A program made the position numbers and the translations under genes. Under the pieces are notes generated by a model. It was not told the origin of the DNA and ran no database searches. It was given only the letters and a program-made list of their open reading frames with translations. Positions 7,424 through 14,524 of a DNA stretch of 33,111 nucleotides are shown here, one piece after another (the stretch's first letter is position 1; each line of letters begins with the position of its first letter). Origin of the DNA: Acidimicrobiaceae bacterium (lineage in GTDB: Bacteria > Actinomycetota > Acidimicrobiia > Acidimicrobiales > Aldehydirespiratoraceae); NCBI GenBank assembly GCA_009843735.1, contig VYCW01000081.1:1-33111 (forward strand), read 5' to 3'.

Positions 7424-8689
7424 CTACCGGAAGATCGGGTCGGCGGGCAGGTCGGTGATGAACATGTGGCCGGGCTCGTGGACGATGGCGATCTCGGGCG
7501 CGGCGTTGGCGATGGCCATCTGTGGGGTGACGCCGCAGGCCCAGAACATGGGCACCTCGCCGTCGTGGATGTCGACTCGGTCGCCGAAGTCCGGAGCGTT
7601 CAGGTCTGAGATGCCCAGCCCGGCCGGGTCGCCGACGTAGACCGGGCCGCCGTGGGCTTGTGGGTAGGCCCCGGTGATCCGCCGGGCCTGTTCGACCGCC
7701 GCGGCAGGCATGGGTCGCATCGACACCACCAGTGGGCCGGCGAAATCGCCCGCGGGTTCGCACTGGCGGTCGGTGATGTACATGGGCACGTTGCGGTCCT
7801 GTTCGATGTGCCGGACCGGCAGCCCGGCCCGCATGAGGGCGGCCTCGAAGCTGAAGCTGCATCCCAGCAGCACCGACGCCAGATCGTCCCGCCACCAGCC
7901 GGTGGCGTCGGCGGCCGAGTCGGTGTGGGCTCCGTCGACGAACAGGCGGTACTGGGGCACGTCGGTGCGCAGATCGCTATCGGGAGCGGAGTTCACTGCC
8001 TCGGTGCCGTGTTCGATGACCTCCACGATGGGGCATGGCTTGGGGTTGCGGTTCGCGAAGGCCACGAAGTCCGAGGCCACGGCCCGCGGCAGCACCACGA
8101 GGTTGGCTTGCACGCATCCCGGGGCCAGATGAGCGGTAGGCCCGGTGTGCTCGCCGGCCCGTATCGCCAGTCTCGCCTGCCGGGCCGGAGTTGACCGGGT
8201 TGCGGCGCGCTCGGCATCGCTGTCTTCGAGGACCTCGGCCAAGGCGTCCAGCAGCGGCATCTGCGCCTTGTGCAGCTTCGTCCGGGCCTGGTCGATCGTC
8301 CACCAGGCCGCCTTGTCCACTTCGGGGAACTCTTGGACCTTGCCGGAGCGGGGAGGCCATTCGAGTTCGAAGGTGTTGCTGGCGACGTGCGTAGCGTCGA
8401 AGTCCGCCTCCAGCGCCCATGCACTGACGCGTTTGCGCCCTGGCTGCCCGAACTCGCCGAGGAAACGCCTCGGCCCGGTGGGCGGTGGGGATCCCAGCTC
8501 CTCCTCGAACTCCCGCAAGGCCACCGTCTCGGCGTCCTCGCCCTCGGCGTACTCGCCCTTGGGGATCGACCAGGCGTGCTCGTCCTTCTTGGCCCAGAAC
8601 GGTCCGCCGGGATGCACGAGCAGCACTTCGATCTCACCGGTGGCGTTCTGGCGGTGGAGTATGAGGCCGGCGCTTCTCTTGCTTGCCAT
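7424..8689 (-). CDS. Fusion protein: Nudix hydrolase domain + DUF1445 (YcsI-like putative hydro-lyase)
   Basis: 421 residues from the ATG at 8689, where MASKRSAGLIL matches the usual start of this Nudix group; no clear ribosome binding site is seen. Residues 1-150 are a Nudix domain, with HPGGPFWAKKDEHAWSIPKG and a complete Nudix box at 45-67 (G x5 E x7 REFEEELG), which hydrolyses nucleoside-diphosphate-linked compounds. From about 165 to the end the protein matches the DUF1445/YcsI family (RAGEHTGPTAHLAPG, NRNPKPCPIVEV, GCSFSFEAALMRAG, RNVPMY, CGVTPQ, PGHMFITDL), annotated as putative hydro-lyase and related to the N-terminal half of mammalian D-glutamate cyclase. No stop or plausible internal start separates the two. 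The fusion could coordinate two steps of one pathway; the substrate is unknown. Confidence 0.85.
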   Translation of the reverse strand: MASKRSAGLILHRQNATGEIEVLLVHPGGPFWAKKDEHAWSIPKGEYAEGEDAETVALREFEEELGSPPPTGPRRFLGEFGQPGRKRVSAWALEADFDATHVASNTFELEWPPRSGKVQEFPEVDKAAWWTIDQARTKLHKAQMPLLDALAEVLEDSDAERAATRSTPARQARLAIRAGEHTGPTAHLAPGCVQANLVVLPRAVASDFVAFANRNPKPCPIVEVIEHGTEAVNSAPDSDLRTDVPQYRLFVDGAHTDSAADATGWWRDDLASVLLGCSFSFEAALMRAGLPVRHIEQDRNVPMYITDRQCEPAGDFAGPLVVSMRPMPAAAVEQARRITGAYPQAHGGPVYVGDPAGLGISDLNAPDFGDRVDIHDGEVPMFWACGVTPQMAIANAAPEIAIVHEPGHMFITDLPADPIFR

Positions 8690-8825
8690 GCGTGCCGCCA
8701 TTCTGCAGGCAGACCGACTGCTGGTGCGCGTCGAACCTAGCCCGGAGCGCAGGACGAGAGTCCGGTGAGAGCACCGCTGGACCGCCGTCCCGTACTCTGT
8801 GTTGGACAGTAGAGCTGAGGGAGCC

Positions 8826-9443
8826 ATGAGCGAGAAGGACCGGGCAGCCGAGCGAGCCGCGGCGGTCGCCGACGCGATGGACGACATCGCCAAGATCGAG
8901 GCCCACGGCCGCGAGCACGGCGGCATCGACCGGGCCGGCGTGGAGCGAATCAAGGAGCGGCTGCTGGAGCTGGCCGAGCTCGACGACCTGTTCGGCGACG
9001 ACGACTTCCCGCCCCCGGAGACTCCCGGTAGTTCGGTGAGCTACCGGATCGCGCAGAACGAGGACGACGAGTTGGCGCTGTACGTGCAGTGCGTGTCCGA
9101 CGGCACGTCTGCACCGCCGCACGAGCACAACACCTGGGCAGTGATCGTGGGGATGCGAGGCCGGGAGCTGAACCGCCTGTACGGCCCCTGCGCGGGCTCG
9201 GGCGAGCCCCAGGTGCAGCAGGAGGTGGTGGTCGAGCAGGGCACCGGCGTGGCGATGCTCAGCGACGATGTGCACTCGATCCACATAGAGGGCGCGGCCA
9301 CCAACTTCCACTGCTACGGCCTGGCCCTCGAGAGGCTCGCGGGCCGCCGCTTCTGGCACGCCCGCAGTGGCGAGTGGCGCCCCTACGACGATGTCGGCCA
9401 CATAGTCGAGGCCCGCCCCGACCGAGCCGCGCTGCCGGGCTGA
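8826..9443 (+). CDS. Cysteine dioxygenase-like cupin protein
   Basis: 205 residues. The ATG at 8826 follows GAGGGAG with good spacing; an in-frame GTG at 8799 would add nine residues without support. A helical N-terminal part (1-60, rich in Ala, Glu and Arg) precedes a cupin barrel with the iron ligands H99 and H101 in PPHEHNTWAVIVG and H150 or H153 in DDVHSIHIEG. The spacing fits the cysteine dioxygenase / 3-mercaptopropionate dioxygenase superfamily, which oxidises thiols to sulfinates with O2. It stands alone between convergent and divergent genes, so the substrate is not helped by context. Confidence 0.82.
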   Translation: MSEKDRAAERAAAVADAMDDIAKIEAHGREHGGIDRAGVERIKERLLELAELDDLFGDDDFPPPETPGSSVSYRIAQNEDDELALYVQCVSDGTSAPPHEHNTWAVIVGMRGRELNRLYGPCAGSGEPQVQQEVVVEQGTGVAMLSDDVHSIHIEGAATNFHCYGLALERLAGRRFWHARSGEWRPYDDVGHIVEARPDRAALPG

Positions 9444-9450
9444 GGGCCTT

Positions 9451-9469
9451 GCGGGCCGCTGGCGCCCGC
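9451..9469. terminator. Small hairpin between convergent genes
   Basis: GCGGGC at 9451-9456 pairs with GCCCGC at 9464-9469 around a seven-base loop. It lies in the 30-base gap between the convergent stops of the cupin gene and the MmcQ-like gene. No U-tract, so only a possible terminator. Confidence 0.35.
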
Positions 9470-9473
9470 CCCG

Positions 9474-9815
9474 CTAGTCCAGCTTCGCCAGCGTGCGCTT
9501 GGGCGCGATGAGGTGGAAGCTCTCGAGGATCAGGTCCTCGACGTGGCCCCAGTCCTCCAGGTCGGCGAGGTCCATCGTCACCCAGCCGTGCCGTCCCACG
9601 TACTTCGACGGGGTGAAGCGCCGGTCGGCGACGATGACCTCGGCGTGCGGCTTCTCCAGCTTGAATCCCACCGTCGGCCGGCCATCGGTCTCGCCGTAGC
9701 CGGCGAAGATCTTGTCGCCCACCCGGAAGTAGGGCGACCCCCAAGTCAGCGTCTCCTTGGTGTCGGGCAGCGCCAGGCAGATCTCCCGCACCTTCTGCAA
9801 TGCATCGCTTGCCAC
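9474..9815 (-). CDS. MmcQ/YjbR family protein
   Basis: 113 residues from a GTG at 9815, preferred over upstream starts because GGGAGG lies eight bases before it and the protein then begins MASDALQKVREICLALPDT, the usual family start. The rest (TWGSPYFRVGDKIFAGY, GWVTMDLAD, SFHLIAPKR) matches the small MmcQ/YjbR CyaY-like fold. These proteins are widespread and often called DNA-binding, but their role is not established. It is five bases downstream of the YdeI-like gene and probably co-transcribed with it. Confidence 0.87.
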   Translation of the reverse strand: MASDALQKVREICLALPDTKETLTWGSPYFRVGDKIFAGYGETDGRPTVGFKLEKPHAEVIVADRRFTPSKYVGRHGWVTMDLADLEDWGHVEDLILESFHLIAPKRTLAKLD

Positions 9816-9820
9816 GTCCG

Positions 9821-10321
9821 TCACCTCCCGCCTTCCAGACGAGGTACGCCCTGCTCGATTGCAGTCTGCACGATGCGCCCGATGCGACCGGCGCGGGTCT
9901 GCTCCCGCTTCGCGTCGGCGAGCCACACCAGCAACTCCTTGCGCCTCGACGGTGTCAAAGCCTTCCAGGCCGTAGTCGCGCCCTCCTCGGCCAGAGCCTC
10001 CTGCAGCTCTGGCGGTGTCTCCGGTGTGCGGTTGCTGCGATCAAGACGGATCCGCACCTCCACCGAGTCGCCCGCGCCCTTGCCGATTGCGGAGCGGACC
10101 GCGCTGTTCAGAAACAGCCGATGATGCCCACCACCGACCGGCACGAGCGTCGCGGCGAGTTCCATCCCATCGGCAGTGCCCACGACCGGGACATATCCCC
10201 GCAACCCAAACGCCTCTGACACGGCCACAGGAACATCAAGAGCCACGTTCATGATGTGCGCATAGTTCGACGCCAGCTCGTAGAGCACTCCCACAAACGT
10301 ATGCTCGCCCGACTCCGCCAT
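9821..10321 (-). CDS. DUF1905/YdeI-like (bacteriocin-protection family) protein
   Basis: 166 residues. Residues 1-95 match DUF1905, a small barrel with HHRLFLNSAVRSAIGKGAGD near its end. Residues 105-166 match the helical YdeI/OmpD-associated domain (TPSRRKELLVWLADAKREQTRAGRI), named for a possible role in resistance to peptides or bacteriocins. The biochemical role is not known. The stop falls five bases before the MmcQ-like start. No clear ribosome binding site is seen upstream of the ATG at 10321. It marks the left side of the accessory island: the next gene is visibly richer in A+T. Confidence 0.85.
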   Translation of the reverse strand: MAESGEHTFVGVLYELASNYAHIMNVALDVPVAVSEAFGLRGYVPVVGTADGMELAATLVPVGGGHHRLFLNSAVRSAIGKGAGDSVEVRIRLDRSNRTPETPPELQEALAEEGATTAWKALTPSRRKELLVWLADAKREQTRAGRIGRIVQTAIEQGVPRLEGGR

Positions 10322-10370
10322 TAGGACTTGAGGTCTTTCGGGCTTCTCCCGTGGCCTAATCCGTGGGTAC

Positions 10371-11360
10371 TCACAACGGCTCAGACTTCAGGAATGACGG
10401 TCGGATGGGAGGCTCATGAAGGTAGAGCCTTTCGTCAAAAGCTTCCGTTGCTCGCAGGCCAGAATCGTCGGGAAACAATCTCATGATTCCTGATGATTCT
10501 TCGTCGATTTGTTGGATTCGACGCCGTGCCTCTGCTTGCATAGCGGGAAACTGACGAGCCGCTCGGTCATAGAGATCGCCCATAATCCTGTGACCAGCAG
10601 GATTTGTGGTGGCGAATATCATGAAATACAACGATGACCCTCGAGTGTTCTTGAGTTCAAGAGGGTGAGTCCACTTATAGCCAAGATCCGCTTCTAGTCG
10701 CCAACGCATTAGGTTCAAGTATTCTTCTCTTGCCTGCTCGCCACTGAGCGATTTATCTAGCCGACGATCATAGATATGTCTCCATGACCCTACCCCGAAC
10801 ACAGCATCTATTGTGCCCTCATCTTCGGGCCGCAGGTCTCTGCCTCTCGTCGGCAAGATGCGGCTGAACATCTGGGGCGAAAATAGAAGGAATAGTTCAG
10901 TCTTGTACTTGCCAGTCCGGAACTTGGAGAGGCGTTTGAGTGTGCACCACTTTGCTTCCAAGCCATTTGGATCAATGAAGGCAAACGTCGGAGCCCATGC
11001 AAAGGCCCGCAGTTCGGCGAGAGCGCGGACGATTTTCTCATTGCAGTCTCCTCCATACACTTTGATGTCTCGCCCAGGGTTCGCTGCAAGAAGTGATGAT
11101 TCTAGTTCTCTTGCTTTATCCTTTACCTCAAAGAATCGAAGTCTGGTGAATGGCGGATTGCTCGTTGATAGAGCGATCTGTGCAGAACTCTGGATCTCTT
11201 CATTTGTGATCCGATCTCGGTTGTCTGTTTCGCCAGCAAACAGGTCAAGGTAGATTCGCTCGGATGGCGCTTTGTACTTGGTTGTCGTGGTAAAGGCATC
11301 CAGATAGTCCCGTAGTACGTCGAGTTTGCCGCGTGTCCAGTATCCCCAAGTTCGGCTCAT
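10371..11360 (-). CDS. tcmP: Three-Cys-motif partner protein TcmP
   Basis: 329 residues. It begins MSRTWGYWTRGKLDVL and continues with IYLDLFAGETDN, matching the family named three-Cys-motif partner TcmP, which is almost always next to a Gp37/Gp68-type three-Cys protein, as here. The DLFAG segment, the acidic FFEV strand end near 76-79 and FIDPNGLEAKW near 127-137 resemble motifs I, II and IV of Rossmann methyltransferases, so a SAM-dependent activity is possible but unproven. The start codon overlaps the stop of the upstream partner by one base (TGATG), implying coupled translation. Base composition is clearly lower in G+C than the genes at 1-10321, consistent with transfer. Such pairs are frequent in mobile elements and defence islands. 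Confidence 0.88.
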   Translation of the reverse strand: MSRTWGYWTRGKLDVLRDYLDAFTTTTKYKAPSERIYLDLFAGETDNRDRITNEEIQSSAQIALSTSNPPFTRLRFFEVKDKARELESSLLAANPGRDIKVYGGDCNEKIVRALAELRAFAWAPTFAFIDPNGLEAKWCTLKRLSKFRTGKYKTELFLLFSPQMFSRILPTRGRDLRPEDEGTIDAVFGVGSWRHIYDRRLDKSLSGEQAREEYLNLMRWRLEADLGYKWTHPLELKNTRGSSLYFMIFATTNPAGHRIMGDLYDRAARQFPAMQAEARRRIQQIDEESSGIMRLFPDDSGLRATEAFDERLYLHEPPIRPSFLKSEPL

Positions 11361-12109
11361 CAGACGGCTTCATGTACTGAAGGCATATCGTTGTGAAGTG
11401 ACCCGCCTAACTCTCGGCCGCCTGCCTTGGGGGTGCGGCCTCCCCACTGCTTGAAGAAGAAATCGACGCCGGCGGCTGCACACTGGTCGCGGAGATCGAT
11501 GGCCCACGCCTCGTCCATGGGGCGGGCGTTGTGACCGCTTTCGCCCCCTGCGATTAGCCAGTGGATGTCTGTGAGGTCCAGGTTCACCAACGGGCCCAGT
11601 AAGGGCTCGGCGCTGATGAAGCGGACTACTGCCGGGACAGTGCGCAGATGATCGATGCGGAAGGCGTAGCGTCTGGACTCGACGCTGACGCCCATCCAGA
11701 CGTTGGGGGGCCAGTCCAGTTGGCTAGCCAGAGACGCTAGGCGCTTCGAGCGCTTGGTGAGGATCTGGTAGGTGTGGCGAGGCGTGTCGGTCATGACCTG
11801 GAAGACGCGCTGGATGAAGTCAAGTGGCACGTCGGGATGGAAGAGGTCGCTCATGGAGTTCACGAAGACCACGCGTGGCGCTTGCCACCGGTGGGGGAGT
11901 TCCAGAAGGTCGTCGTGCAGTGTGAGTCCGAAGCCGGGACCGCTGTGCTTGGGGTCGCCGTCGTTCTGGTACCGGGGATTGCCCATCGCCTTGAGGCGCT
12001 TGGCGAGGGTGAGCGCGTAGCAGTTATCGCAGCCGTGCGACGTGCGATCGCAGCCGGTGCTGGGATTCCAGGTTGTCTCGGTCCACTCAATACCGGTCCG
12101 GTCGGCCAC
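11360..12109 (-). CDS. DUF5131 / phage Gp37-Gp68 family three-Cys-motif protein
   Basis: 249 residues from a GTG at 12109, chosen because the protein then starts like the family (MADRTGIEWTETTWNP) and AAGG lies five bases upstream; GTGs at 12115 and 12151 are in frame too. The signature is C-x6-C-x2-C in GCDRTSHGCDNCYA, followed by SMSDLFHPDVP, ILTKRSKRL, NVWMGVSVES and WLIAGGESG. The three cysteines resemble the cluster ligands of radical SAM proteins, and a distant relation has been proposed, but cofactor and reaction are unknown. It is translated just ahead of tcmP. The family is common in phages and mobile regions. Confidence 0.88.
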   Translation of the reverse strand: MADRTGIEWTETTWNPSTGCDRTSHGCDNCYALTLAKRLKAMGNPRYQNDGDPKHSGPGFGLTLHDDLLELPHRWQAPRVVFVNSMSDLFHPDVPLDFIQRVFQVMTDTPRHTYQILTKRSKRLASLASQLDWPPNVWMGVSVESRRYAFRIDHLRTVPAVVRFISAEPLLGPLVNLDLTDIHWLIAGGESGHNARPMDEAWAIDLRDQCAAAGVDFFFKQWGGRTPKAGGRELGGSLHNDMPSVHEAV

Positions 12110-12417
12110 AGCCACCTTCCCTTCTCGCCCACTTATCCACAGGGTACTCACCGGTTCGCAGACTACGGACCGGCTGTGACAGGCCCTAGCCTCTAGCCTC
12201 GCGCTCGACGGTGGGGGTCAGCGACTCCATGAGGGCTGAGTCTCGGCTAGGGCGGACTCGAGCTCACCGGCCATCGCGGCTAGGAGGTCGTCGAGTCAAG
12301 GCGTTTGGCCGTCGGTGCCGGCTCGCCTACCTTGCGTTCTGCTCGATGTCCCATCCATGGACGCAAAGCACCGCTACACTCCAACACCAACCAGAATCGA
12401 GCATATGGAGACCCCAG
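12110..12417. other. Intergenic region between divergent Gp37/Gp68 and Ubl operons
   Basis: About 308 bases that must hold the promoters of both units. No convincing -35/-10 pair was recognised for either; TACACT at 12374 is a possible -10 for the plus strand without a matching -35. The region contains a decayed hsdM-like tail (12218-12292, listed separately), an inverted repeat ACCGG/CCGGT with arms at 12150-12155 and 12167-12172, and a single TTATCCACA at 12133. Confidence 0.5.
12218..12292 (-). pseudogene. Decayed fragment resembling the 3' end of hsdM
   Basis: Read on the minus strand this piece gives DLLAAMAGELESALAETQ, which aligns with PAVLAAEIAEDLQSALAEIQ at the C-terminus of the intact HsdM encoded at 15471-16931. 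At DNA level TCGGCTAGGGCGGA (12243-12256) and GCGGCTAGGA (12276-12285) are identical to 15541-15554 and 15577-15586; their spacing differs by exactly three bases. After the shared part one base is missing, the frame shifts and a stop follows. Just upstream a TGA closes the frame, so only the tail survives. It lies in the same orientation as the intact gene. Confidence 0.5.
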
Positions 12418-12690
12418 ATGGCAGAACAAGGCCCAGAATCCAAAGATGGTAAGTTCACCTATAAGGTCAACGGTACTCAGTTCGACTCAAAATCCGAATT
12501 CCTAACCGCACGACAAATCCTAGAGATTGCGGCCAAAGCAAACGTCATTCCTGGCAAGCCCGATGAGTACTATCTTCAAGGTGACAAGGGACGCTATAAG
12601 GATGACGATAAAATTGATCTTCAGGAAGACAGCATCTTCATCACTATTCCGCATACTCCGACACCTGTAGCTTCACGAAATCGCGTATGA
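12418..12690 (+). CDS. Ubiquitin-like protein (single multiubiquitin-type domain)
   Basis: 90 residues from the ATG at 12418, with GGAG eight bases upstream. After a short charged head, residues 12-80 follow the pattern of the Multi-ubiq beta-grasp domain: FTYKVNGTQF (strands 1-2), TARQILEIAAKA (helix), YYLQGDKGRY, KIDLQEDSIFITIP (last strands). Many relatives carry several domains in tandem; this one has one. The C-terminal tail PHTPTPVASRNRV has no Gly-Gly, so if the tail is joined to targets it must be trimmed or used in another way. The stop overlaps the next start (ATGA). It is presumably the modifier used by the E2-like and JAB-E1 proteins encoded downstream. Base composition is low in G+C for this genome. 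Confidence 0.8.
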   Translation: MAEQGPESKDGKFTYKVNGTQFDSKSEFLTARQILEIAAKANVIPGKPDEYYLQGDKGRYKDDDKIDLQEDSIFITIPHTPTPVASRNRV

Positions 12691-13058
12691 GCGAAAGTGT
12701 CAGCCGCGTGCAGGCCGAACTAATCGATCTCGGTTATGAGACGGAATGTTTCGGTTCTGCTCAGGGCCAGGTAGTGGCGTTCAACTATACGATCGAAACT
12801 GGATCTCACAGGGGCGAGACAGTGACGGTTGGAGTGAGCTTCCAAGAGGAAGGATACCCAGAGTACCCACCCCACTGGATCCATGTTACACCGCCGATTA
12901 ATGATGGTCGCGGAGGGAGTGTGCAGGAATACCACGATGGGAGTGGTCGTGCATGGGTTGCTATGAGTCGTCCTCCTGGCAATTGGGATCGAATACCGAC
13001 CAAGACTATGCGCGCATACATTTCTGAACACTTGCGCCGTATTTGGGCTGATGTATGA
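12687..13058 (+). CDS. E2-like (Prok-E2_E type) protein of a ubiquitin-like system
   Basis: 123 residues. The core has the UBC-like signature EGYPEYPPHWIHVTPPI (residues 55-71), corresponding to the YPxxPP strand-turn of E2 enzymes, then GGSVQEYHDGSGRAWVAMSRPPGNWD and a C-terminal helix. This fits the bacterial E2 family found between Multi-ubiq genes and JAB-E1 fusions. The only cysteine is C21, near the N-terminus; none follows the PP motif, where canonical E2 enzymes have the catalytic cysteine. It may therefore be a non-catalytic adaptor or use another residue, such as H83 or a serine. Both ends overlap neighbours by four bases (ATGA), a sign of coupled expression. Assignment rests on motif and context. 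Confidence 0.72.
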   Translation: MSESVSRVQAELIDLGYETECFGSAQGQVVAFNYTIETGSHRGETVTVGVSFQEEGYPEYPPHWIHVTPPINDGRGGSVQEYHDGSGRAWVAMSRPPGNWDRIPTKTMRAYISEHLRRIWADV

Positions 13059-14524
13059 ACTACGATGTTGCCTTAACGCATGGAGCTCATAGCCTCGCTA
13101 GGCAGCATCTTCTTCAGCATTTCAATGTCGGACATCTTCAGGAAGATCTCTGCTTTGCCTTGTGGCGACCATCGACAGCAGCGAATCGTCTTACCGCTCT
13201 GATCGATGAGGTTCTGATTCCACAGGAAGAGGACCGGCTTCTTCACGGAAACACGAGCTTCACTCCAGACTATATGGCGCGGGCAATCACAAGCGCTCGT
13301 CGCATGAACACTGGACTGGCGTTCATGCACAGTCACCCTGGCACTGGTTGGCAGGATATGAGCCCGACGGATGTCGTTGCGGAACGCGATGTTCTGGCCT
13401 ATCCGGCCGCTGCAACAGAACAGCCGCTACTAGGGCTAACGATCGGTAGTGACGGCTATTGGAGTGCTCGTTTGTGGATACACAATGGTCAAGCATTTGA
13501 ACGCTATTGGTGTGACAAGGTGCGAGTCATTGGACCAAAAACATTCGAAGTTCAATTCGGTCGGTATGCTGCATCCCCTGACTCTCGCCGAAACGTACTT
13601 AGGCGCACGTTCGATACCTGGGGACTTCACGGGCAGCAAACACTCTCGCGTCTACACATTGGTATCGTCGGGCTAGGCAGCGTCGGAAGCTCCGTCGCAG
13701 AATCCATAGCGCGTCTCGGCGTGGAGCGGGTGACGATAGTGGATCCTGACCAAGTAGAAGAGCATAACCTCGATCGCCTACTCAATGCCACAATCGATGA
13801 CATCGGCAAACGGAAGGTCGATGTCGCCGCGAAAGCGATGCGGCAACATAGCACAGCAGCACATCCGCAGGTTCTCACATATGCCACATCGGTGCATAAA
13901 GCAGATGCTTACCGAGCGATCTTGGAGTGTGACGTCATCTTCAGTTGCGTCGATCGGCCGATCGCTCGTGATGTTCTCAATTATGTCGCAATCGCTCACC
14001 TGGTGCCGGTTATTGACGGTGGGATTGCCGTGCAACTTGATGCACTACAAGATGGCATTTTTTCGGCGCATTGGCGAACACAATTGGTCACGCCGTATCA
14101 CCGGTGTATGCGATGCAGTGAACAGTATAGCACGGGAATGGTCATGACTGAACTGGACGGGTCTCTCGATGATCCCAGCTACCTTAACACATTGCCGGAA
14201 GACGGCGCCAGTGCCGGTGCGAACGTGTTTCCCTTTAGCCAGAGCCTCGCTTCGATGGAAGTCAATCTTATGCTACGGTACTTGCTGGCTCCTAGTTGGT
14301 GGAAGGGAATTCATGGACAAACCCATCAGCTAGTTACTGGTGAGACATACATAGATGCAGAACGTTGTGAACCATCTTGCGCTTTCTCGAACCGTGTAGC
14401 TAAGGGCGACTTGGAACATCCGTTCTATTTGACGGCGTCCGTTGGTACTAGCGATAGACGACCCGCCAGGACTCGGTTATCACGGCTTGCTAGTTTCTTC
14501 GAAAGGATATTCGGGAGAACTTGA
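13055..14524 (+). CDS. JAB/JAMM peptidase-E1 (ThiF-like) fusion protein
   Basis: 489 residues with two enzymes in one chain. Residues 1-150 form a JAB/JAMM metalloprotease: a Glu at about 30 and HSHPGTGWQDMSPTD (H92, H94, D106), the zinc-binding signature of deubiquitinases. Residues 195-450 form an E1/ThiF adenylation domain: GLGSVG (206-211), D230 ending the second strand, NLDR (238-241), K254, FSCVD (296-300) and a probable structural zinc site C351/C354 with C438/C442. It should adenylate the C-terminus of the Ubl, and the JAB half should trim or remove it. No separate E1 catalytic cysteine stands out beyond the zinc pairs and C298. Its last 35 bases overlap the convergent DUF2971 gene. 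Confidence 0.88.
   Translation: MNYDVALTHGAHSLARQHLLQHFNVGHLQEDLCFALWRPSTAANRLTALIDEVLIPQEEDRLLHGNTSFTPDYMARAITSARRMNTGLAFMHSHPGTGWQDMSPTDVVAERDVLAYPAAATEQPLLGLTIGSDGYWSARLWIHNGQAFERYWCDKVRVIGPKTFEVQFGRYAASPDSRRNVLRRTFDTWGLHGQQTLSRLHIGIVGLGSVGSSVAESIARLGVERVTIVDPDQVEEHNLDRLLNATIDDIGKRKVDVAAKAMRQHSTAAHPQVLTYATSVHKADAYRAILECDVIFSCVDRPIARDVLNYVAIAHLVPVIDGGIAVQLDALQDGIFSAHWRTQLVTPYHRCMRCSEQYSTGMVMTELDGSLDDPSYLNTLPEDGASAGANVFPFSQSLASMEVNLMLRYLLAPSWWKGIHGQTHQLVTGETYIDAERCEPSCAFSNRVAKGDLEHPFYLTASVGTSDRRPARTRLSRLASFFERIFGRT

Noticed and set aside
12133-12141. Perfect DnaA box TTATCCACA.
   Set aside because: A single copy with no cluster, no A+T-rich unwinding region and no dnaA/dnaN nearby; one such 9-mer is not surprising in 33 kb.
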